From Doryteuthis pealeii (Eukaryota > Mollusca > Cephalopoda > Myopsida > Loliginidae), in NCBI GenBank assembly GCA_023376005.1, contig CM042176.1, forward strand, positions 13,019,194-13,083,193: 64,000 bases of DNA, read 5' to 3'. Of the stretch, positions 42,158 through 45,410 are shown piece by piece. Positions within the stretch are counted from its first letter, which is position 1, and every line of letters starts with the position of its first letter. A program made the translations under genes and the position numbers. Under the pieces are notes generated by a model. That model did not search any database. It was not told where the DNA came from and saw only the letters and a program-made list of their open reading frames with translations.

Positions 42158-43690
42158 TAAATAAGGCACGCTGGGTTTAAGGGTTGGTTAATTTTTTTTA
42201 AAGACTTAAAAAAAAAAAATCTAAATAATTTTTATACTAGGACATAAAGATGGTAAAAGTATTGAGAAAATTACACCACGTTAGACAAACTTTTGAGTAA
42301 ACTATTTACATTATAAATATTTATCTAAAGTAGGTAAATAAATAAATAGTAGCAGTAATTGTTTATATAATAGACATAAAAATAAACAAGGGGAAAAAGA
42401 TTAAAAAATTAGTAAGAATTTTATTTTAGCTGGGGGGGGACACACCGACTATGATACAAGGGTCAAGAATTAAACCTTAAATTTTTGAGTAATGGACTAA
42501 AGAAAATAAATAAATAAAAGAACTTTAAAATCTTCAGAAAAAACAGTAACAACATTTTAAATAAAATTTATTATTTTTTATTTAAATTCGAATTAATATA
42601 CATATATATGTATAGAATAAAATACATTTGAATAAAGAAAAAAAGGGGGTTCAACTAGATTTAGTGAATTTTGGCCCCACGTGAGGGAGAAATTTTAGGG
42701 AGTATTACATTAAATAAATAAAAAATTATTAAAATGTTGAAATTCGAATTAATATTTTTTTTAATAAAGAAAAGGTTTATTTTATTAAATTCACAATCTA
42801 TAGGTATAATATATATTGCATATACCTAAATAAATACAAGATACCTCGTTTTAAAATTAAGCCTCTCTTGTAGTCCTCTTGCAAAACAAACGATACTGTT
42901 TCAAATTTATCTAAAACAAGGAGTATTGAATTAAAAACTAAATAAGTTAAATTATTTTTTTTAAATTAAGAGGAAGAAAAGGGGGAGAAATTTTGGGAGA
43001 TTAAAAAGAATGATAGGCCGACCTTCCTTCGTCAGATTTTTAAGGGTTAGACACAAAAAATTGACTTTTTAATAAACAAAAGTAAGCTACAGAAATCAAT
43101 AGTCATATATAAGTATATCATTTAAAATACTATACTATAAGGTATAGAAAAATAAATTAAGTTTTTTTTCTGTTTAATTATAATATAAAAGGGCAATTAT
43201 TTTTATTTCTTTTTAAGACAACAACATAATCTAAAGAGATAGATAGTAGTTTTAACATCACATGAATAAAAAAGGCAGGAGGTATTAAAACACTACCGGG
43301 TTTGTTAGTCTACGATGTTTTAACAATAAAACTACGTTTGCAATAGTATAATTCAATTTATGCGCACAAAAACAAAGCAGGCTAGTTGGCTAAGAAGATA
43401 CAAGAGAAAGCGAAAATTTAAAACACAAAAAAACAACAAAAAATGTTTCTTTGTCGAAGTGTTCTGTGTACTTCACAGTGCCAACATTAAACTCAGGGTT
43501 GGTAGTGAGTCACGAATAGGCCTCGAAAAAAAAAAAAAAAAGAGGCAATAAAATTAATTGAATTAATAGCTGCATCGCCGATGAAAGCATTCTAATAGGA
43601 CCTTCGTAGAAGGTTAAGTGTTTATGCAGAAATTAATAAGGAAAATTAAATGAAATAAATGCTTACAGGTGGTGCATCGGTAGCCATCAT
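1256..43690 (-). CDS. SBNO1: Strawberry notch homologue (SBNO1/sno), 28 exons, 3' end outside window
   Basis: Spliced gene on the minus strand, assembled from 28 exons listed separately. The joined product covers about 1,286 residues and matches the SBNO family along its length: N-terminal [15 protein letters not shown] box (res 9-23), low-complexity T/S/N/Q-rich region (48-315), acidic and His-rich linker (340-370), then the helicase-like core. Walker [11 protein letters not shown] is at 454-463, DECH (DExH box) at 570-573, SATG at about 609-612, and motif VI QFGRTHR at about 1084-1090. An acidic/Ser stretch and a Lys-rich tract (about res 838-915) separate the two helicase lobes, as in the family. 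SBNO proteins are nuclear co-regulators (Notch/EGFR signalling in Drosophila); that role is from family knowledge. About 200-250 C-terminal residues are missing because the gene runs off the left edge. Exon 27 carries an apparent one-base deletion. Codon phases agree at all other junctions. Confidence 0.95.
1483..1628 (-). CDS. SBNO1: SBNO1 exon 27, apparent 1-base deletion
   Basis: Encodes [43 protein letters not shown], then WTWELW. The family has NGR-Y-DMGI(L/M)D here. Reading one base shifted after CGA gives DMGIM and leaves one base that pairs in phase with exon 28 (DLGSGGES...). The exon is 146 nt, while 147 would keep phase. The missing base lies near 1,498-1,501, in a TGGAC that would be TGGGAC. 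As printed, translation enters exon 28 out of frame and stops at 1,297-1,299. It could be a sequencing or assembly error, an allele or a real lesion. Confidence 0.93.
1647..1806. repeat. 32-bp minisatellite filling intron 26
   Basis: Five tandem copies of a 32-bp unit starting AAATTAGAGTTGAGTTTGG and ending AACGGGG, nearly identical to one another. The array occupies most of the 197-bp intron between exons 26 and 27 and abuts the exon 27 acceptor within about 18 bases. Confidence 0.95.
1826..1900 (-). CDS. SBNO1: SBNO1 exon 26 (res 1181-1206)
   Basis: Encodes [31 protein letters not shown] matches the family. 75 nt, phase 1-1, TTCATAG acceptor, GTCAGC donor (non-standard +3 C). The following 197-bp intron consists mostly of a 32-bp minisatellite. 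Confidence 0.93.
2270..2440 (+). repeat. Interspersed family G (TTTGCCTC...TTGGTGT)
   Basis: Shared block beginning TTTGCCTCA and containing GGTGTGGTTAATTTGCATACTGG and GGTTTAATAAATAATTA. Other copies are at 35,840-35,990 and 57,645-57,800, with a partial one near 20,015-20,150. All lie in the same orientation. Class unknown. Confidence 0.75.
2604..2703 (-). CDS. SBNO1: SBNO1 exon 25 (res 1148-1181)
   Basis: Encodes [33 protein letters not shown]. 100 nt, phase 0 to 1, TTCTAG acceptor, GTAAAT donor. Confidence 0.96.
2935..3065. repeat. GC-richer island, possible SINE fragment
   Basis: A GC-rich stretch in an AT-rich intron, containing GGATTCAAATTGGGG, which resembles a polymerase III B box. 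No second copy recognised in the window, so the assignment is tentative. Confidence 0.3.
3195..3415. mobile_element. MITE with CCCCGAAAATAAGA ends
   Basis: Contains CCCCGAAAATAAGACAGGGC and an internal inverted match, GCTTATTTTGGGGGGATG, plus ACTAGGGCTTG. This foldback resembles widespread short DNA transposons with GTTTCCCCGAAAATAAGAC termini. A longer copy is at 27,785-28,152. Confidence 0.6.
3754..3825 (-). CDS. SBNO1: SBNO1 exon 24 (res 1124-1147)
   Basis: 72-nt exon encoding [24 protein letters not shown], a near-invariant SBNO block. Phase 0-0, TTCTAG acceptor, GTAAGA donor. Confidence 0.97.
4110..4295. repeat. Two tandem copies of a ~90-bp unit
   Basis: Adjacent diverged copies, each containing TATAGGAATGGGACTCTG and ATTCTCAACAG and ending GTTAAGAGTTAAA. 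Directly right (4,325-4,420) a second tandem pair repeats TAAATATCTCTTCTCATAA and AAAGTACACAATA. Confidence 0.85.
4448..4560 (-). CDS. SBNO1: SBNO1 exon 23 (res 1086-1123)
   Basis: Encodes [38 protein letters not shown]. It completes motif VI: QFG-RTHR contains the arginine finger region. 113 nt, phase 1 to 0, TTTTAG acceptor, GTAAGT donor. Confidence 0.97.
4799..4890. repeat. (GA)n microsatellite with GAGC interruptions
   Basis: About 90 bp of GAGAGAGC-type repeat ending in GCGCGCG, in the intron between exons 22 and 23. Confidence 0.95.
5390..6340 (+). mobile_element. LINE 5' fragment with endonuclease-like start, degraded
   Basis: A GC-rich 950-bp island in intron 22. Around 5,880-6,060 the plus strand reads [29 protein letters not shown], then after one frame shift [12 protein letters not shown]. 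This resembles the N-terminus of an APE-type endonuclease (IxTWNVRT...DIxALxEVR) from a non-LTR retrotransposon. Stops and the frameshift show it is dead. The upstream GC-rich 500 bp may be its 5' leader. Confidence 0.6.
6387..6422. repeat. (TA)n microsatellite
   Basis: Simple TA run. Similar runs occur at 12,913-12,943, 15,000-15,045, 21,540-21,590, 34,196-34,243, 39,570-39,612, 42,125-42,152, 45,188-45,230, 50,459-50,495, 51,219-51,244, 54,755-55,020, 57,000-57,061, 62,132-62,158 and 62,284-62,311. Confidence 0.95.
6640..6815 (-). mobile_element. Tc1/Stowaway-like MITE copy
   Basis: Contains CTCCTTATTTGAAACGGGG and ends near TAAATTAGACAGTAAAG; a G run and GA repeat have expanded inside it. 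The same element appears inverted at about 20,165-20,300, ending ACTCCCTCTGTTTCAAATAAG. Short non-coding DNA transposon; superfamily inferred from the terminal motif only. Confidence 0.5.
6994..7129 (-). CDS. SBNO1: SBNO1 exon 22: helicase motifs V-VI (res 1041-1086)
   Basis: Encodes [45 protein letters not shown](G). ISLQADRR and [14 protein letters not shown] correspond to lobe 2 motifs V/VI. 136 nt, phase 0 to 1, TGCAG acceptor, GTAAGT donor. Confidence 0.97.
7130..8381. other. Introns around exon 21, no clear feature
   Basis: Apart from exon 21 (7,746-7,877), the sequence holds C and T homopolymers and a small local duplication of GGTCACTGAGGG at about 8,070-8,115. No recognised element or coding potential. 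Confidence 0.6.
7746..7877 (-). CDS. SBNO1: SBNO1 exon 21 (res 997-1040)
   Basis: Encodes [44 protein letters not shown], near identical to the family. 132 nt, phase 0-0, TCAAG acceptor, GTAAGT donor. Confidence 0.97.
8382..8518 (-). CDS. SBNO1: SBNO1 exon 20 (res 951-996)
   Basis: Encodes (S)[45 protein letters not shown]. [21 protein letters not shown] is a hallmark SBNO block. 137 nt, phase 1 to 0, GTCAG acceptor, GTAAAA donor. Confidence 0.97.
9165..9285 (-). repeat. tRNA-derived SINE family B, partial
   Basis: Shares TCAGCC...GTGAGGGAGTCTATCTCCTTCTCACTAG and CTAGACCAGGGAGAT with fuller copies at 12,165-12,420 and 30,395-30,625. The tRNA-like head is mostly deleted here. Confidence 0.7.
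9398..9545 (+). repeat. Interspersed family C copy
   Basis: Family defined by GGTTGGATTTTACAGCATGTCAACC, a following GGGTTATTTTATGC, then TTTAACCCA(C/T)AGATG and AACAGGTACTACCA. It is the most abundant repeat in the window. Other plus copies: 725-1,020, 13,020-13,330, 17,540-17,610, 17,985-18,215, 22,160-22,320, 22,965-23,170, 29,845-30,150, 31,035-31,440, 32,125-32,250, 33,385-33,430, 40,620-40,925, 41,065-41,195, 55,370-55,830. Minus copies: 47,765-48,060, 49,270-49,510, 49,930-50,215, 60,115-60,640, 60,905-61,095. Class not identified. Confidence 0.85.
9604..9786 (-). CDS. SBNO1: SBNO1 exon 19: poly-Lys tract (res 890-951)
   Basis: Encodes (D)[14 protein letters not shown], then nine consecutive lysines, then [24 protein letters not shown]. 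The DPWL...K-rich block is found at the same place in vertebrate SBNO1 and probably acts as a basic nuclear-localisation region (inference). 183 nt, phase 1-1, CTCAG acceptor, GTAAGT donor. Confidence 0.94.
9828..9862. repeat. Poly(A)/poly(T) tract
   Basis: More than 30 consecutive A on the plus strand, hence a poly-T on the SBNO1 sense strand inside intron 18. Other long A runs at 10,137-10,166, 25,551-25,584 and 26,870-26,896. Confidence 0.95.
10526..10681 (-). CDS. SBNO1: SBNO1 exon 18: acidic Ser/Asp-rich (res 838-890)
   Basis: Encodes [25 protein letters not shown]...[23 protein letters not shown]1 has an equivalent DDDDFNPF-containing acidic insert; the many S-D/E pairs resemble casein kinase 2 target sequence. 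156 nt, phase 1-1, TTCTAG acceptor, GTGAGT donor. Confidence 0.93.
11225..11350 (-). repeat. Interspersed family I copy
   Basis: Block containing AAGGTCAATTTCTTAAGCAG and ATGGTCACCTAGCCA...AGAGCTCAGTCTGCCC. Inverse copies at 17,765-17,910 and 31,935-32,065. Class unknown. Confidence 0.65.
11521..11875 (+). mobile_element. Composite tRNA-headed SINE (family A), near full length
   Basis: The head reads TAGCATAGTGGATAAAGGCG (A-box-like) and GGTTCAATCCTGG (B box), as in tRNA-derived SINEs. The body continues through AGCTATGGTTAG and GAATAAAGAATTGGGTTC. The 3' part CCTGAAGAAGGCCGGAGGG...CGGCTGAAA resembles a hammerhead core, then ACAGATAACA. A second near-full copy is at 20,452-20,812; tail-only copies at 17,340-17,470, 24,998-25,147 (minus) and 25,173-25,322. 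Confidence 0.75.
12165..12420 (-). mobile_element. tRNA-derived SINE family B, full
   Basis: Read on the minus strand, it begins GGGGCTAGTTTAGCTCTGTC and continues to TTCCTGGTTCAATACCGG, giving a tRNA-like A box and B box. The body ends with the reverse of CTAGACCAGGGAGATTG and ...GTCAGTATCAGCCGG. Orientation matches SBNO1 transcription. Confidence 0.8.
12483..12619 (-). CDS. SBNO1: SBNO1 exon 17 (res 792-838)
   Basis: Encodes [18 protein letters not shown] followed by a divergent Asn/Ser/Asp-rich stretch ending SGSKRKK. The [11 protein letters not shown] block matches SBNO1. 137 nt, phase 2 to 1, CTACAG acceptor, GTAAAC donor. Confidence 0.95.
13020..13330 (+). repeat. Interspersed family C copy, long
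   Basis: Includes CAGCATTTCAACCTCAGTGGGTC, ATTTAACCCATAGATGGGACC, AACAGGTACTACCACTCC and a further 3' portion (CCAGGACATGAAGACCCTCAGCC, ATGATAAAAAG, AGGTGCTAGGGCTTGACATG). This 3' part recurs at 55,660-55,830, so the full unit is at least 450 bp. Confidence 0.8.
13971..14068 (-). CDS. SBNO1: SBNO1 exon 16 (res 760-792)
   Basis: Encodes [32 protein letters not shown](K), the start of helicase lobe 2; [12 protein letters not shown] is strongly conserved. 98 nt, phase 0 to 2, CTCAG acceptor, GTAAGT donor. Confidence 0.96.
14170..14415. repeat. AGAGCA(C/T)AGAAGGAGGAGGG minisatellite
   Basis: About eight tandem units of roughly 26-32 bp, each a GAGCAYAGAAGGAGGAGGG core followed by a variable A run. 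It lies in intron 15, less than 100 bp from the exon 15 donor. Purine-only on the plus strand apart from the CAC/CAT. Confidence 0.95.
14496..14678 (-). CDS. SBNO1: SBNO1 exon 15 (res 699-759)
   Basis: Encodes [46 protein letters not shown]...VKNGK. The [24 protein letters not shown] block is almost invariant in SBNO proteins. 183 nt, phase 0-0, TTTAG acceptor, GTAATT donor. Confidence 0.97.
15485..15794 (+). mobile_element. Non-autonomous Helitron-like element
   Basis: Starts TCTATACATATAAAAGGCAG directly after an A and ends with hairpin ACCCAG-GTGATG-CTGGGT, a short spacer and CTAG directly before a T. This fits the Helitron rule of 5'-TC, a 3' hairpin, CTRR and A^T insertion. 310 bp, no coding sequence. 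Related copies at 16,761, 19,394, 55,859, 56,264 and 63,825. Confidence 0.7.
15850..16003 (-). CDS. SBNO1: SBNO1 exon 14 (res 647-698)
   Basis: Encodes [51 protein letters not shown]. The [16 protein letters not shown] block is diagnostic for the family. 154 nt, phase 2 to 0, TTCAG acceptor, GTGAGT donor. Confidence 0.96.
16327..16360. repeat. (GT)n microsatellite
   Basis: Simple GT run in intron 13. Others at 39,615-39,650 (CA/GT) and 62,163-62,190. Confidence 0.95.
16761..17039 (+). mobile_element. Helitron-like element, 3' hairpin lost
   Basis: Begins TCTATACACATATAAAGGG after an A, shares the AAACTAC(A/G)AAAATAAAA and CACCAGTTCTTGCTTTTTGTG blocks with other copies, and ends GCTAG before T. 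The terminal stem is not visible. Confidence 0.55.
17079..17184 (-). CDS. SBNO1: SBNO1 exon 13 (res 612-647)
   Basis: Encodes [36 protein letters not shown], matching the SBNO block after SATG. 106 nt, phase 1 to 2, TTTCAG acceptor, GTAAGC donor. Confidence 0.96.
18406..18541 (-). CDS. SBNO1: SBNO1 exon 12: DECH box (res 567-612)
   Basis: Encodes [24 protein letters not shown]...RVIYASAT(G). DECH is the DExH Walker B motif for Mg-ATP hydrolysis and SAT matches helicase motif III. 136 nt, phase 0 to 1, TTGTAG acceptor and GTAAGT donor. Confidence 0.97.
18657..19133. repeat. Complex GA/GT microsatellite, ~475 bp
   Basis: A long block made of GAGAGA and GTGTGA units with higher-order GAGAGTGTGAGTGT blocks. 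The minus strand is open as a Leu-Ser-His-Thr repeat ORF only because of repeat composition. Lies in intron 11. Confidence 0.97.
19394..19575 (+). mobile_element. Helitron-like element 5' end, truncated
   Basis: TCTATACATATGTAAAGGGCAG preceded by A, then GGATGAAACTACGAAA and CAACAGTTCTTGCTTTTTGTG. The 3' terminus is not found before exon 11. Confidence 0.5.
19631..19792 (-). CDS. SBNO1: SBNO1 exon 11 (res 513-566)
   Basis: Encodes [31 protein letters not shown]...[10 protein letters not shown]. The [15 protein letters not shown] block is a family signature in helicase lobe 1. 162 nt, phase 0-0, TTTCAG acceptor; the GTATCC donor is weaker than the others. Confidence 0.96.
20452..20812 (+). 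mobile_element. Composite tRNA-headed SINE (family A), second copy
   Basis: Parallels 11,521-11,875: ATTGGACACATAGTGTAG, GGTTCAATCCTGGTC, AACACAGCTTAACGCC, CCTGAAGAAGGCCGGAGGGC, GGCTGAAA and ACAGATAACAATG in the same order. Lies in intron 10. Confidence 0.75.
21119..21209 (-). CDS. SBNO1: SBNO1 exon 10 (res 482-512)
   Basis: Encodes (W)[30 protein letters not shown], nearly identical to the vertebrate SBNO1 segment after Walker A. 91 nt, phase 2 to 0, CTGTAG acceptor, GTAACT donor. Confidence 0.96.
21350..21434 (-). CDS. SBNO1: SBNO1 exon 9: Walker A (res 454-482)
   Basis: Encodes [29 protein letters not shown], containing the P-loop GAGVGKGR expected to bind ATP phosphate. 85 nt, phase 1 to 2; the tryptophan codon is split. 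The acceptor AAG is preceded by a long T run on the minus strand; donor GTACGT. Confidence 0.96.
21600..21835 (+). mobile_element. Possible Penelope-like terminal fragment
   Basis: After a TA run the plus strand has GGACTGAAGATGTCGCACTTAATGTGTAACAAAAT. CTGAAGA fits CUGANGA and GTCGCAC/GTGTAAC can pair imperfectly, but the closing GAAA is AAAA, so any ribozyme is decayed. Weak assignment. Confidence 0.3.
21916..22125 (-). CDS. SBNO1: SBNO1 exon 8: start of helicase core (res 384-454)
   Basis: 210 nt, phase 1 to 1, TTTCAG acceptor and GTTAGT donor. Encodes [22 protein letters not shown]...[17 protein letters not shown]...GDRAGFLIG, closely matching SBNO1 upstream of Walker A. The Walker A glycine codon is split across the exon 8/9 junction. 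Confidence 0.96.
22310..22960. repeat. Degenerate expansion of ATGGTTTCAAGTA units
   Basis: Many imperfect repeats of (T)ATGGTTTCAAGTA(A/T), TTCCTATCTAATACTAATAAT and AATCCTTAGTAAACAATTATA. The block sits between the two halves of a family C element, so it appears to be an internal expansion of it. In intron 7. Confidence 0.8.
23300..23655 (+). repeat. Interspersed family D copy
   Basis: Contains ATTTTGATTTAGTGC, GAATGAGTCCCTGGGAAAAT, ACCTTGTAACCTATCCTGTG and GGAAGAAAAAAGAAAAACACTGG. Other copies: 32,275-32,610, 57,820-58,300 (inverted pair) and 59,395-59,625, some inverted. Confidence 0.8.
23711..23843 (-). CDS. SBNO1: SBNO1 exon 7: His tract and acidic linker (res 340-383)
   Basis: 133 nt, phase 0 to 1. 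Encodes [16 protein letters not shown], then [28 protein letters not shown]. The acidic run followed by GxAETYxEYMP is a strongly conserved SBNO landmark directly before the helicase core. A run of six histidines precedes it. ATTAG acceptor, GTAAGG donor. Confidence 0.94.
23955..24026 (-). CDS. SBNO1: SBNO1 exon 6 (res 316-339), acceptor uncertain
   Basis: [24 protein letters not shown], followed by a GTAGGT donor in phase 0. The FINDFN...FSSPVKAPG stretch parallels the WINDM...FSPTMKVP segment that precedes the acidic linker in vertebrate SBNO1. The acceptor chosen (GTAAG) is the only nearby AG that keeps frame. Just upstream (24,032-24,055) an AACAG acceptor and GTAAGA donor bound a possible 24-nt microexon, LLDMAFIQ, so the 5' end could differ. 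Confidence 0.6.
24360..24490. repeat. Inverted repeat with CCTGAAGATGGTTT arms
   Basis: AAACCATCTTCAGG at about 24,358 is mirrored by CCTGAAGATGGTTT at about 24,437, and the outer flanks (AACATTT/TTAAACATTGGC) also correspond. Similar paired CATTAGCAT/GCTAACATT flanks lie at 19,150-19,340. Possibly inverted terminal repeats of a Penelope-like element. Confidence 0.45.
24998..25322. mobile_element. Inverted pair of family A tails
   Basis: The left arm (24,998-25,147) is the reverse complement of the family A tail; the right arm (25,173-25,322) is in the plus orientation. Both carry the GGAGGGCACATCGG-type block and ACAGATAA. The centre is a roughly 25-bp ATACATCCATGGATTG spacer. A large foldback in the 2.9-kb intron between exons 5 and 6. 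Confidence 0.75.
25493..25937. mobile_element. Foldback MITE with long inverted repeats (family E)
   Basis: The left end GGTTAAATCCTACTTAACGG is mirrored by TTAAGTAGGATTTAACC at the right end. The inner sequences (TCCGCCATCGTATGT / CATATGATGGTGAAATTTATG) also pair, giving arms of about 200 bp around a short centre. Single-arm copies at 30,690-30,916 and a larger partial at 49,530-49,800. No coding capacity; a non-autonomous DNA transposon. Confidence 0.75.
26981..27604 (-). CDS. SBNO1: SBNO1 exon 5, large (res 108-315)
   Basis: 624-nt exon, phase 0-0, TTTACAG acceptor and GTGAGT donor. Encodes [13 protein letters not shown]... with S/T/N/G-rich, probably disordered sequence and a basic [15 protein letters not shown] stretch, ending [19 protein letters not shown]. 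The uninterrupted frame in AT-rich DNA and the flanking splice sites make it a confident exon. Confidence 0.93.
27785..28152. mobile_element. MITE with GAAAATAAGA...TCTTATTTTCGGGG ends
   Basis: Left CACGAAAATAAGATGGGGC and right GTCTTATTTTCGGGGAAACAC form inverted ends; internal GAGCTTATTTTCGGGG repeats the motif. Same family as 3,195-3,415. Lies in intron 4. Confidence 0.65.
28430..28620 (+). pseudogene. LINE reverse transcriptase C-terminal remnant
   Basis: The plus frame reads [29 protein letters not shown], matching the FxxRVxxxWNxLP...FKxxLD signature near the C-terminus of non-LTR reverse transcriptases, then stops. Dead fragment in intron 4. Confidence 0.65.
29000..29165 (+). pseudogene. 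Second LINE RT C-terminal remnant
   Basis: Reads [26 protein letters not shown] then stop, matching the FSRVGxKxWNxIP signature of another non-LTR family. Sits just beyond the exon 4 donor. Confidence 0.55.
29211..29255 (-). CDS. SBNO1: SBNO1 exon 4, small (res 93-107)
   Basis: 45-nt exon, [15 protein letters not shown], phase 0-0, with a T-rich tract plus ATAG acceptor and a GTAGGT donor. It reads directly into exon 5 (IRPRVVLQP). An in-frame alternative acceptor 12 nt inside the exon (TTTCAG) would drop MVFQ. The exon is supported by splice sites and frame rather than by strong homology. Confidence 0.65.
29458..29592 (-). CDS. SBNO1: SBNO1 exon 3 (res 48-92)
   Basis: 135 nt, phase 0-0, with a TTTCTAG acceptor and GTAATA donor. 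Encodes a T/S/V/Q-rich low-complexity segment ([15 protein letters not shown]...[11 protein letters not shown]). It is not conserved at residue level but composition resembles the N-terminal disordered region of SBNO1. Confidence 0.85.
30154..30203. repeat. (GA)n microsatellite abutting exon 2 donor
   Basis: About 25 GA dinucleotides immediately next to the exon 2 GTAAGT. On the sense strand it is a (TC)n pyrimidine run right after the donor. Confidence 0.97.
30209..30325 (-). CDS. SBNO1: SBNO1 exon 2 (res 9-47)
   Basis: Encodes [16 protein letters not shown] followed by an acidic/Ser-rich stretch ending TDSQP. The ALSESGI motif is the conserved N-terminal signature of SBNO proteins. TTTCAG acceptor, GTAAGT donor, 117 nt, phase 0-0. 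A long GA microsatellite begins about six bases past the donor, so the donor lies directly against an expandable repeat. Its own ATG could act as start if exon 1 is skipped. Confidence 0.92.
30395..30625 (-). mobile_element. tRNA-derived SINE family B
   Basis: The minus strand begins TTTAGCTCAGTCGGTAGAGTG (canonical tRNA A box and D arm) and has CCTGGTTCGATACCGG (B box), followed by the family B body. The tRNA head here is the best preserved in the window. Confidence 0.85.
32590..32770 (-). pseudogene. LINE C-terminal remnant, second copy
   Basis: Minus-strand [35 protein letters not shown], homologous to 205-393. Shows that this LINE family hit the region at least twice. Confidence 0.6.
33925..34000. 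repeat. Inverted repeat, ~30-bp arms
   Basis: TCTTAATTACCTTAAA (33,942-33,957) pairs with TTTAAGGTAATTAAGA (33,969-33,984); the outer flanks also partly pair (GGCTTGTTTAGGTG / CACAAGGCC). No coding content. Confidence 0.8.
34365..34483. repeat. 58-bp near-perfect hairpin, 3-nt loop
   Basis: The left arm 34,365-34,422 and right arm 34,426-34,483 are reverse complements with one mismatch (A at 34,378 against C at 34,470); the loop is AAG. The stem includes TAGCTTCATAGTCTATTTCA. Could be a foldback from template switching, a transposon hairpin or an hpRNA source. In intron 1. Confidence 0.95.
36130..36245 (+). repeat. tRNA-like SINE fragment
   Basis: TAGCGTAATGGTTAGTAAGC followed by GTTCGATCGTAGCTCGATGCC, then TGAACGGGTTGGGTAAAT. 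The same body is found inverted at 40,190-40,320 and 40,925-41,065. Confidence 0.65.
37470..37610 (-). repeat. tRNA-like SINE fragment
   Basis: The minus strand reads ACTCGGTATAATGGTCAGG, an anticodon-like TTTGTAA loop and GAGTTCGATTCTAAG. The tail shares TCTTATAGGA(A/G)TCAGCAGC with 38,440-38,560. The acceptor stem is not intact, so it is not called a tRNA gene. Confidence 0.55.
40925..41065 (-). mobile_element. tRNA-derived SINE
   Basis: The minus strand begins CCATCGTGGTGTAATGGTTAGC and has TAGTTCGATCCTTGATGGG (B box), then ACCTTGTATCATATCC and GGCGAAAGGGC. Partner copy at 40,190-40,320. Lies inside family C sequence. Confidence 0.7.
43667..43690 (-). CDS. SBNO1: SBNO1 exon 1 (res 1-8)
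   Basis: First coding exon, MMATDAPP, ending in phase 0 at a GTAAGC donor. Two consecutive ATGs open the frame; either may be used. It joins in frame to exon 2, giving a short N-terminal extension ahead of the conserved [13 protein letters not shown] box. The exon is tiny and assigned by frame, donor and position next to the promoter-like region. Confidence 0.75.
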
Positions 43691-44589
43691 TCGTCTCCCA
43701 CGATAACAGCGTTGTTCACTCGACAATCGCCATTAGAGATCTAACAAGGGAACGCAAGGAAGCTCCCAGCATTCCATGCGGCCAATGGACAAAACAGCCG
43801 AAATATTAAAAAATCATATTTTTTTCTTTCTTGCATAAATATAGATTGAAAATAATACACAAAACTTTAATAAAAATCTCTAGATAACTTTAAGTGAGGT
43901 GTTATCCGTTGTAAGATTTTTACGGCAAAAATGACATAACCAAAGCGATTACAAAAATGGCGGAACGAAGAATAAGGGAAAAAGAGAGAAATAAAAATTA
44001 AACAAAAGAAGGATGGCAAGCTACAAAATATTAAAACCGAGTAGATTAATATGATAAAAAAAGAATTATAATTAATTCGATATTTCTGTTATTGTATAAC
44101 AATGTAATCGATTTTTCTTTTTTTAATTATATAATAAGACTGGGTGGGTTTTTGGGTATTCAGTTCGAGATTAGTGTAAGCTATACTTCCGCTTCCTGTG
44201 GGTGTCCCCTGCCCTAGAAAATACCGTTTATCTCGGTGATTTGAAATTGACCAATCAGAGGGCGGCATCACCAAAATGAAATGTTTTGTTGGATGATAAT
44301 GGCGCATTACATGGCCCTGACTACTGCCTCCAATTCGCCACCTGCCTCTGCTTCACATCGCCATCGTCATCACTTAGGATGAATTATTATGGCTTAAAAT
44401 TCCACTAAATTATAGTGCAAACTCTCCTCATTTAACCTCATCACGTCTTATTCTTCTATCTGGACATCTAAAAATAAAAAATAAATAAATATTTGCAAGT
44501 GTATACAACAATCACGCCGGCCATTTGACGTTGGAGATTAAAAAAAATCACTTTCAAAAACAGTAAAAAAACACTTTAAAAATATCAAC
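43691..44589. promoter_or_regulatory. Presumed SBNO1 promoter, possibly bidirectional
   Basis: The region upstream of the SBNO1 start codon is less AT-rich than its flanks. It holds GGCCAATGG at 43,780 (CCAAT box), AAAATGGCGG at 43,954-43,963 (YY1-like), another ATGGCG near 44,299, and ACCAATCAGAGGGCGG at about 44,250. No clear TATA box. A plus-strand ATG with a GTAAGT donor at 44,590 would make it bidirectional. Motif calls are by eye. Confidence 0.5.
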
Positions 44590-44599
44590 ATGCCAATTC
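44590..44599 (+). CDS. Possible first coding exon of a divergent gene
   Basis: ATGCCAATTC directly followed by GTAAGT, phase 1, about 900 bp from the SBNO1 start and on the opposite strand. MPI(R) would be the N-terminus. No downstream exon could be recognised in the AT-rich 44.6-48 kb, so this may be chance. Confidence 0.2.
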
Positions 44600-45185
44600 G
44601 TAAGTTTATATTTTATTTATTTATTATTTTGTGATTTATTCATAACAGTATTTTACGTGCAAATTCAATATTTATACCACCTTTACATTGTCAATATTTT
44701 AAATGTTTCTTTTTTTTTTATCCCTTAGTTGCAATTCTATTCTGGAAAAATCCAATATTTTCGATTTTTTTAACATTGAATAAAATTGCATTTTTTTCTG
44801 TTATAAAAAAAAAGTATTTAAAAAATATATATATTAAGAATTAAAAATGTTTTATTTTAGAGCGTAATTTATTTATCTATTTTTTTTTTTTTTTTGCTGA
44901 TTTAGTTTAACTGTCACGAATTTTCTTTTTCTAAAAATAACTTTTCAGGCTAAACTTTTTCTTCAAAATACTTTTAAAAACAAAATATCATCTTGATGAA
45001 TATTTTGGTAAATTATTTTTTAAAAATTCAAGGAAATATTTAGATCATTTCTTATATTATTATTACTAATTGTTTTAAAATTAGAAAATTAACATTGTAA
45101 GTTAGTAAAGGAGTGATTTTTTTTTTATAAATTTTATTTTTAGTGCTTACCACGCGATCTGACTTACTTTTACAAACACAAACCC

Positions 45186-45234
<49 letters not shown>

Positions 45235-45379
45235 AATTTGTGGTAAAATGTTTTTCTTTTAAATTGTATTTTGGTAAAATATAAAAATTCCTTTTTTTTT
45301 TACACAAATGCATAAAATAAAATCATTTTTAATATTTTACGTAAATATAGTTCAAAAGAAAACATTTTACCACACACAC

Positions 45380-45410
<31 letters not shown>

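Larger units (their letters stand above)
30326..43666. other. Intron 1 (13.3 kb), repeat-filled
   Basis: No coding exon recognised. Contents in order: SINE B (30,395), MITE E arm (30,690), family C (31,035-31,440, 32,125), family D (32,275), LINE remnant (32,590), perfect hairpin (34,365), family G (35,840), tRNA-like SINEs (36,130, 37,470, 38,440, 40,190, 40,925), family C (40,620, 41,065), then 41.2-43.6 kb of very AT-rich simple sequence with nothing recognised. Confidence 0.7.
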
